Source: Chelonoidis abingdonii (taxonomy: Eukaryota > Chordata > Testudines > Testudinidae). Taken from it: a DNA stretch of 64,000 nucleotides. The stretch covers positions 10,947,764 through 11,011,763 of the forward strand of contig NC_133777.1 of NCBI RefSeq assembly GCF_003597395.2, in the 5' to 3' direction. The notes beneath the pieces were generated by a model. The model saw only the letters and a program-made list of their open reading frames with translations. It was not told where the DNA came from and made no database searches. Positions 60,001 through 64,000 of this stretch are shown in pieces. A program made the position numbers and the translations under genes. Positions within the stretch are counted from its first letter, which is position 1, and the number at the start of each line of letters is the position of its first letter.

Positions 60001-63000
60001 CAAGCTTGATTACACATCAAAGCTACTTTGGATACATTTTTCTCTAGTCTGAAATCTTGACACTGTTTATTTAGTTTTATTTTTATTATTTAATACATTA
60101 CATAAGTCTTTTATACAGTTTTGTTTTGCTTCTGCTTTATCTGCTAAAGAACAAGCCTTTCACTATCTTGTCTTCTGCCCATATTGCCAAGCTTAACATT
60201 TCACAATAAATTATTCATTTAATTTAAGGAGTCCACATTATGCCATAGAAAAAGAAGAATCAGAAATTAGTGAATAGTTCTGGCGCAGGGTTTAAAGTGA
60301 ACCATAACAGGCAGAATGATAATACTAGAGCTACTCTGGTAGTGTTGTCAATCTTTGCAGAATGTAAGATGTCAGGGGCGTGGGTTTTTAAAAAAAAATA
60401 TAACTCTCTTGAGGTTTCAAAGATAATTATTGAATATCATCTAATGCAGTGCAGTCTGTGAGAATTTGAAGACCTACTGCCTGAAACAATACCTGTGAGA
60501 AGAGTGACCTGCTCCTGTTAATATTAGTGGAGAGCTGACACTTAAACCTAACAATAACTAATGGCAACAATACTGAATGTCAGCACTATTTCACTGCTGA
60601 TTATTTTATTTAAGAGTATTTATCAGTGATACAGATATCATAGAAGTCAGAGATGCAAAACATCTATGAAGTTATTGTTTTCCAGCCTCATATTAGTACT
60701 GGATTATTCTCTACTGTGTATCTTCCACTCCTTTATTCTGTGTGTTTCTAAATAATCCACATGTTGGCACTTCCATCACTTCTCATGGGAGACTATTCTG
60801 TACTCCAACAGATCTCACATTTAGGAAGTAATTTGCCTTCTGATTTTTTTCCCCCCATCTTAATTTTTCCTTTTTAAAAAAAATCTCCTTGTTGCTAGTT
60901 CTCTCCAGGGTTGTGTATGAGCCATAAAGAAAGGGAGTGACAGCAGCCACTAGATGGAAGCAATTGGAACATAGCAGAGTTTCACCACTCTCTCCTTCCC
61001 TTCCATGCCCTTTGACTTGAGTTTGTCTTTCCATGCATGGTAGTAAGTCCTGATGACCTAGAAAACTTTACAAGAAACAGAACTACTGTTAAAATTCATC
61101 CTGGTAATTGCTGTTTCACTGCATGTTATTAGTGGGTGGCTATGTCTAGTTAGATTATTAAAACAGGGAAGCAGAATTGCAGAGCACAAGGTTTTAGTGG
61201 ACTTGTGACTCGAGCAACTGAAAATCACTTGGAAGTTAAGGATCATTACAGGACTGATGATGGCCAACAAACTCAAGTTCAAGTTGAACTGGGAGGCAAA
61301 AGACTGTGATGTCCTTCACTTGTCCCTTTATGATGTGAAAATGTTGCAAGGGACAATTCTAATAAGTTGTGGTGTGGGGTCACTAGGCTATTTGTGTACT
61401 TAGAAGGCTGGATGGTTTTCTTTGCAACCCTTTCTTCGCCCTTAAAAAAATAAAAAGTTGCTACTTCTTTGTTTTGTTTTTAACTTTACAAATATCAGCT
61501 CTGGCCTTCACTTCTTCCTGAAAGACTTTTTTTAGCATGATGATTGAATTACCTGGATAAGGACATGACAGTAGTCTGAAATCCGAGCCCCTCTCATTTG
61601 CGAGAGGATGAGTTGCTGAACTTCTTGTAGCCTGACAATTAAGATCTCGGAGAACTTCACTTTAGGGTTTAGTTTATTGTGAATTGTCCTTCAGAGGTCT
61701 CAGCAAAGTCTTCCACAGAAAAGAGGAAAACCAGTTTTAACAAAACAAACAAATCAACACCAAAGCACAACAAAACACAACACACCAAAGCAAAACAAAG
61801 AAAAAAATCCCAACCCAAACAATGTATGGGGCAAAGGAACTTCTGGGGGAAATATTTTGAAGCCATCTTTCCACAACGTAAAGGAGCAAAAAAGGGTACA
61901 AATGTTAATTTTGCTTTGTACATCATCTATTAAAGATATGGGATGATTTACTTGTCATTGGACCAGAATTTGTAGCTGGTGCTTATAAAAATTATCTGTA
62001 TTGCAGTAGTGCCCAGATGCGCCACACAGGATAAGAATCCCATTGTGCCAGACGCAGCATAAAAATAAAGGAAGAGAAACTCCGGCTATGTCTCCACTAT
62101 AGACTTTGCAGCGGTGGCAGATGCACTGCTGTAAGATCTCCCATGTTGCCGCTCTTTGCCAGGGGGAGAGAGCTCTCCTGTCAGCATAATAGGATTTATT
62201 AAACAGACAGCAAAGAGTGGCGGTACCACCCGCAATGAGCGGCGGTAGCTATGCCAGCGAGAGTCGCTCTCTCGCCAGCATAACGCCGTCCACATCGGCG
62301 CTTCTGTTGGTGAAACTTACGGGTCGGTCAGGAGTGTGTGTTTTCACACACCTGACTGACAAAAGTGCTAGTGTAGACATAACTGTACACAAGAACTTGC
62401 AACCTAAGGCTCCAATCCTGCAAATTCACATGTGCTTAACTTGACTCACCCGGGTAGTCCTGTTGAGGTAAATAGGTGCAGAAGGGTTTGTGGAACTTAA
62501 GACCAGCTGTAACAAACCATTTGAGGGAGTGGGGGTTTGCAGTGTTCTGCTAATCAATGGCTAGACCAGTGAACCCAGCAGACCTGTTGCATGGAGCTGC
62601 CAGAAGGCACAGGTAGTACTGTTCTTGGGTTTTGCTGCAGATGTAAATGCAAGGGAGCAGTTGGACTTGATGCTGCCTTTGCCTCTTTCTGAGCCTGTTG
62701 CAATACCTGATACATTAACACTAACGTAGTGTTCCCTCTTGTAGCTGACCGAGAATTCATAGAGTCTAGGCGGCGGGCTCTGAAACGTTTCATTAATCTG
62801 GTGGCTCGACATCCCCCTTTCTCAGAAGACGTGCTCCTGAAGCTCTTTCTCTCCTTTAGTGGCTCGGTGAGTACTTGTTGGTGATGATGCGTTTGCATAT
62901 CCTCCTATGCACTGGGAAACAGTTACCGAGTTTAGAGCTGCCTATTGTCTGCACATCCCCACAATTGTGATCCTGGCTACAAGGGGCTAGTGGAGCATAT

Positions 63001-63691
63001 CGTCCATGCTAGGTACCTCTGCTACTGGACAGTGAGATGTGTCATCTCTGCAATGCTGTAGGCACGATCTCTTGAAAATAATGCCCTTTCCTGTGGCAAT
63101 ATATGTCACACTGCTCCTTATCTCTGATGCTCCCCAGAAAGGTATTTGACCAGGGGAGAGCTAAGAAATGTTGTTGTTCTAGGACTTCTGAATCTCCTAA
63201 TGCAGACTTTTAGCACCGGAAGAACTTTCTCCTCAGACGAATGCAGCATTTGAGGTGGAGGATTAACATTTGTATTTGTTTAAATTTTAGAGGAAGGGGG
63301 TGATACAGGAGTTGGAAATTCATAGAGAGAGATGGGTCACGGCCTACAAATGGGCTCAGTATATGAAATCACTTTTTTTCTGTGCTGTTTTGGCATGAGA
63401 AGTTGATTTTTTTCCCTCCAGGAGGAAGGGTTAAATGCCATGAAAAGGTAGACCCTTTCTGTGTGTAATAAAAGCAACCATCAACTGTGGATTGTTGCTT
63501 TAGTGCATGAGGCGGCCTAGGTTTTAACAGGATTAAAATTGCCTGTTATCGTTAATGTGAGAATTGCCAGATGGGTTAAATTGGTTGGTTGGTTTCTTTT
63601 GCTTTTCCAGGATGTGCAGAACAAGCTGAGGGAGTTGGTCCAAGGAGTGGGAGACGAGTTCATGATTTGCCAACTAGCCCCCAGGGCCAAG
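41947..63691 (+). CDS. SNX8: Sorting nexin 8, 5' part (five coding exons, continues beyond the window)
   Basis: SNX8 is a PX-BAR sorting nexin that binds phosphoinositides on early endosomes and acts in endosome-to-Golgi traffic. The five exons (58, 191, 118, 122 and 81 nt) join in phase to 190 residues. Residues 1-45 are a short divergent N-terminus. A conserved block PQGNPLLLSHTLQELL follows. The PX domain runs from about residue 60 to 165, with VQVELIPEKKGLFLKHVEYE, the phosphoinositide-type RRYNDF motif, and FPYRMVPALPPKRMLG. The early post-PX region begins DVQNKLRELVQGVGDEF. Human SNX8 is about 465 residues, so roughly 60% of the protein, including the BAR domain, lies beyond 64000. All introns are GT-AG. 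The gene is head to head with EIF3B, as in mammals. Confidence 0.95.
42546..42855. other. Assembly gap, 310 N
   Basis: A run of N inside the minisatellite. The array probably collapsed or could not be assembled. Confidence 0.98.
42856..43211. repeat. Large near-perfect palindrome within the minisatellite
   Basis: The left arm (42856 to about 43017) begins GCTCCCTTGGGTGGTGGTAT. The right arm (about 43051-43211) ends with its reverse complement, ATACCACCACCCAAGGGAGC. The arms are about 160 bp with a spacer of about 33 bp. Both strands translate to the same string (VVWKTDPDTPTPLDPREPGT), showing how exact the inversion is. Confidence 0.85.
46935..47155 (+). repeat. MIR-like SINE
   Basis: Near full length: GGACTCAGGAGGCTTGGGAT, then CACTGTGTGAGATTAGACAA, TAATTT, and TTCTGTAAAATGGTGATAAT with a tail near AAAGGTGCTGTAGAAATGC. 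Matches MIR head, core and tail order. Confidence 0.75.
48370..48510 (+). repeat. MIR-like SINE fragment
   Basis: Contains CCATCTGTAAAATGGGGATA and a decayed remainder. It is directly followed by the hAT-like insertion at 48519. Confidence 0.5.
48519..48786. mobile_element. hAT-like MITE with perfect 8-bp target duplication
   Basis: Ends CAGGGATTGTCAGCCTTTGG and, in reverse, CAGCGATCGGCAACCTTTGG. CACTAGAC stands on both sides (48511-48518 and 48787-48794). The halves are partly inverted copies of each other (GTTTACCTGCAG versus CTGCAGGTAAAC), so it can fold back. 268 bp, SNX8 intron 1. Confidence 0.9.
49040..50054 (+). mobile_element. Solo LTR-like element with perfect 5-bp target duplication
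   Basis: Starts TGTCATAAACAGATAGTTAA and ends ATGCCTGTAACA. CCATG stands at 49035-49039 and again at 50055-50059. The TGTCATAA start and the TTTCACCTGCAAAGGGCTTA block resemble a turtle LTR family I recall. 1015 bp with no retroviral genes, so it is a solo LTR left by recombination. Confidence 0.7.
50753..52442. mobile_element. 1.7-kb element with about 400-bp terminal inverted repeats
   Basis: The left arm (about 50753-51165) and the reverse complement of the right arm (about 52005-52442) share blocks in order: AGGACTGTCAG/AGGGCTGTTGATTAATCGCA tips, ATTGCACTGTAAAA, GAATAGTATTT, CTACAAATGTAGA, AAAACAATGTAAA and CTTCTTGTTCAGCCAATCGC. The interior has short unrecognised frames, for example one encoding MCQICYKYSYALHASATF. 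It is a DNA-transposon-type foldback; I cannot assign the family. Confidence 0.75.
52475..52508. repeat. Short perfect hairpin of ATGC repeats
   Basis: 14-bp perfect arms (TTGATGCATGCATG and CATGCATGCATCAA) around a 6-base loop, just outside the foldback element. Confidence 0.9.
53428..53600 (-). mobile_element. CR1 LINE 3' end fragment
   Basis: AGATTCACAGATTTTTATTA, AAAGGACCATTAGATCATCT, TTTGTGTTTGGCTAAAGGAT and GAGATGGAGAATCCAC match the reverse of an older CR1 3' end. In SNX8 intron 1, antisense to the gene. Confidence 0.7.
53601..55690. other. SNX8 intron 1, no recognised feature
   Basis: No coding frame or nameable repeat was recognised in this part. Short open frames have no recognisable similarity. 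Confidence 0.45.
55699..56286. mobile_element. hAT-like non-autonomous transposon with perfect 8-bp target duplication
   Basis: Ends CAGGGACAAGCAAACTTTTT and, in reverse, CAGAAGTGGGCAAACTGTGG. TTCTAAGG occurs immediately before (55691-55698) and after (56287-56294). The interior is C-rich with degenerate CCCTGACC..CCCATCCAACC units. 588 bp, about 470 bp before SNX8 exon 2. Confidence 0.9.
56755..56945 (+). CDS. SNX8: SNX8 coding exon 2 (start of PX domain)
   Basis: 191 nt. Acceptor CTTTTAG, donor GCAAG|GTAATG. It begins DLVKPPVIEPKDPEQLLMQT, continues PQGNPLLLSHTLQELLSKDT and ends KHVEYEVSSK. It enters in phase 1 and leaves in phase 0. Confidence 0.95.
56946..58938. other. SNX8 intron 2
   Basis: Contains the small GC-rich MITE at about 58122-58263. 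The rest has no recognised feature. Confidence 0.5.
58122..58263. mobile_element. GC-rich MITE
   Basis: The left end CAATGGCGGCTCCAGG is mirrored by CAGGGGCGGCTCTAGC (reverse complement of the right end). The interior (GAATTCGGCGGTGGGTACAC, CAAAGCTGCAGGGACCG) resembles a common turtle repeat from memory. No clear target duplication. Confidence 0.6.
58939..59056 (+). CDS. SNX8: SNX8 coding exon 3 (PX core)
   Basis: 118 nt. Acceptor CTCTTGCAG, donor GGGAG|GTAAAC. It encodes RFKCSVYRRYNDFVVFQEML and then LQKFPYRMVPALPPKRMLG. The RRYNDF arginines belong to the PX lipid-binding pocket. Confidence 0.96.
59057..62085. other. SNX8 intron 3, main part
   Basis: Contains a possible old LINE piece near 60634-60860 and an A/C-rich low-complexity tract (AACAAA/CAAAAC units) at about 61736-61822. 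No coding frame recognised. Confidence 0.45.
60634..60860 (-). mobile_element. Possible old CR1/L3-like LINE fragment
   Basis: Blocks such as TTAGGAAGTAATTTGCCTTC at the right and ATCATAGAAGTCAGAGATG at the left resemble the reverse of an old CR1/L3 3' end. Strongly diverged. Confidence 0.35.
62086..62382. mobile_element. MITE with TATGTCT(A/C)CACT ends
   Basis: The left end CTATGTCTCCACTA matches the reverse of the right end (TTATGTCTACACTA). The interior has GCCAGCGAGAGTCGCTCTCT and GGTCGGTCAGGAGTGTGT. I recall this GTCTACACT end from abundant turtle repeats. It lies about 360 bp before SNX8 exon 4. Confidence 0.65.
62745..62866 (+). CDS. SNX8: SNX8 coding exon 4 (end of PX)
   Basis: 122 nt. 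Acceptor CTTGTAG, donor GCTCG|GTGAGT. It encodes ADREFIESRRRALKRFINLV, then ARHPPFSEDVLLKLFLSFSG and S. This is the C-terminal helical part of the PX domain. Confidence 0.95.
62867..63610. other. SNX8 intron 4
   Basis: No repeat or additional exon recognised. It ends in a pyrimidine-rich acceptor before exon 5. Confidence 0.6.
63611..63691 (+). CDS. SNX8: SNX8 coding exon 5
   Basis: 81 nt, 27 codons. Acceptor CTTTTCCAG, donor GCCAAG|GTATTT. It encodes DVQNKLRELVQGVGDEFMIC followed by QLAPRAK, the linker between the PX and BAR-type regions. The next exon is outside the window. Confidence 0.94.
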
Positions 63692-64000
63692 GTATTTTTC
63701 TTTTTGGTGCATAATTGCAATCTTAATCCTGGTAGCCCATGTGCACAAGGTCTTGTATCTGTTGGGTAAAAGAGAGGGGCTATCGTTGAAGAGGAAAGGA
63801 ACAATTTCCACAGAGAACTGTAAGGGACCTTCTTTTGACTTGATCTTCTGTTTTCTTCATCACAAAATATATAGTTGGTTATATCCAGGCCCAGAACGTC
63901 CAGCCTGGATCTGCTGAGTAAAATGGTACAAAATTAGTGTGAGAGGAGTCTTTTTGTCCAAATGCACATTCTTTCAGTAACTATAAATAGCCTACACAGT
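63692..64000. other. SNX8 intron 5, start only
   Basis: Begins with the donor GTATTT and runs off the window. No exon recognised. Confidence 0.6.

Noticed and set aside
1..64000. CRISPR arrays, tRNA or rRNA genes, bacterial operons
   Set aside because: None was seen. The tandem repeats present lack spacer-repeat structure, and the window is clearly a vertebrate nuclear locus.

Overview
The window is vertebrate nuclear DNA, most likely from a turtle. The evidence is split genes with GT-AG introns, CpG-rich promoters, and interspersed repeats I recognise as turtle-type: CR1 LINE 3' ends, MIR-like SINEs, hAT-like and mariner-like non-autonomous transposons, and solo LTRs. Taxon and repeat names rest on memory of these families, not on a search.

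Two real genes are present, head to head. EIF3B (eIF3 subunit b) lies on the minus strand. Its start codon is at 35094 in a CpG island and its stop is at 6573-6571. Seventeen coding exons can be placed with joining reading phases. One internal exon (about 139 nt, about residues 587-633) is absent from the readable sequence and probably lies in the 501-N gap at 8779-9279. SNX8 (sorting nexin 8) starts at 41947 on the plus strand in its own CpG island and runs off the right edge. Its first five coding exons (about 190 residues, including most of the PX domain) are here.

Layout: 1-1080 is a CpG-rich block that looks like the 5' end of another minus-strand gene, plausibly CHST12 by synteny. 1081-5964 is intergenic with a MIR-like copy. 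5965-35100 is EIF3B, whose introns hold CR1 copies, a decayed transposon-like coding region (10.7-12.0 kb), hAT-like MITEs and a CR1 interrupted by a 1-kb foldback element (29474-30482). 35.3-41.7 kb is the intergenic spacer, with two mariner-like MITEs and a solo LTR-like element. 41.8-64.0 kb is SNX8. Its 14.7-kb first intron carries a GC-rich minisatellite with an orientation switch and a sequence gap (42546-42855), a MIR, two hAT-like insertions with perfect 8-bp target duplications, a solo LTR with a perfect 5-bp duplication, and a 1.7-kb element with about 400-bp inverted repeats.

The two genes are not functionally linked: EIF3B acts in translation initiation in the cytosol, SNX8 in endosomal sorting. 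I see no undescribed biological system. The best points for follow-up are the missing EIF3B exon, the palindromic minisatellite beside a gap, the nested and target-site-marked insertions, and the decayed transposon protein.
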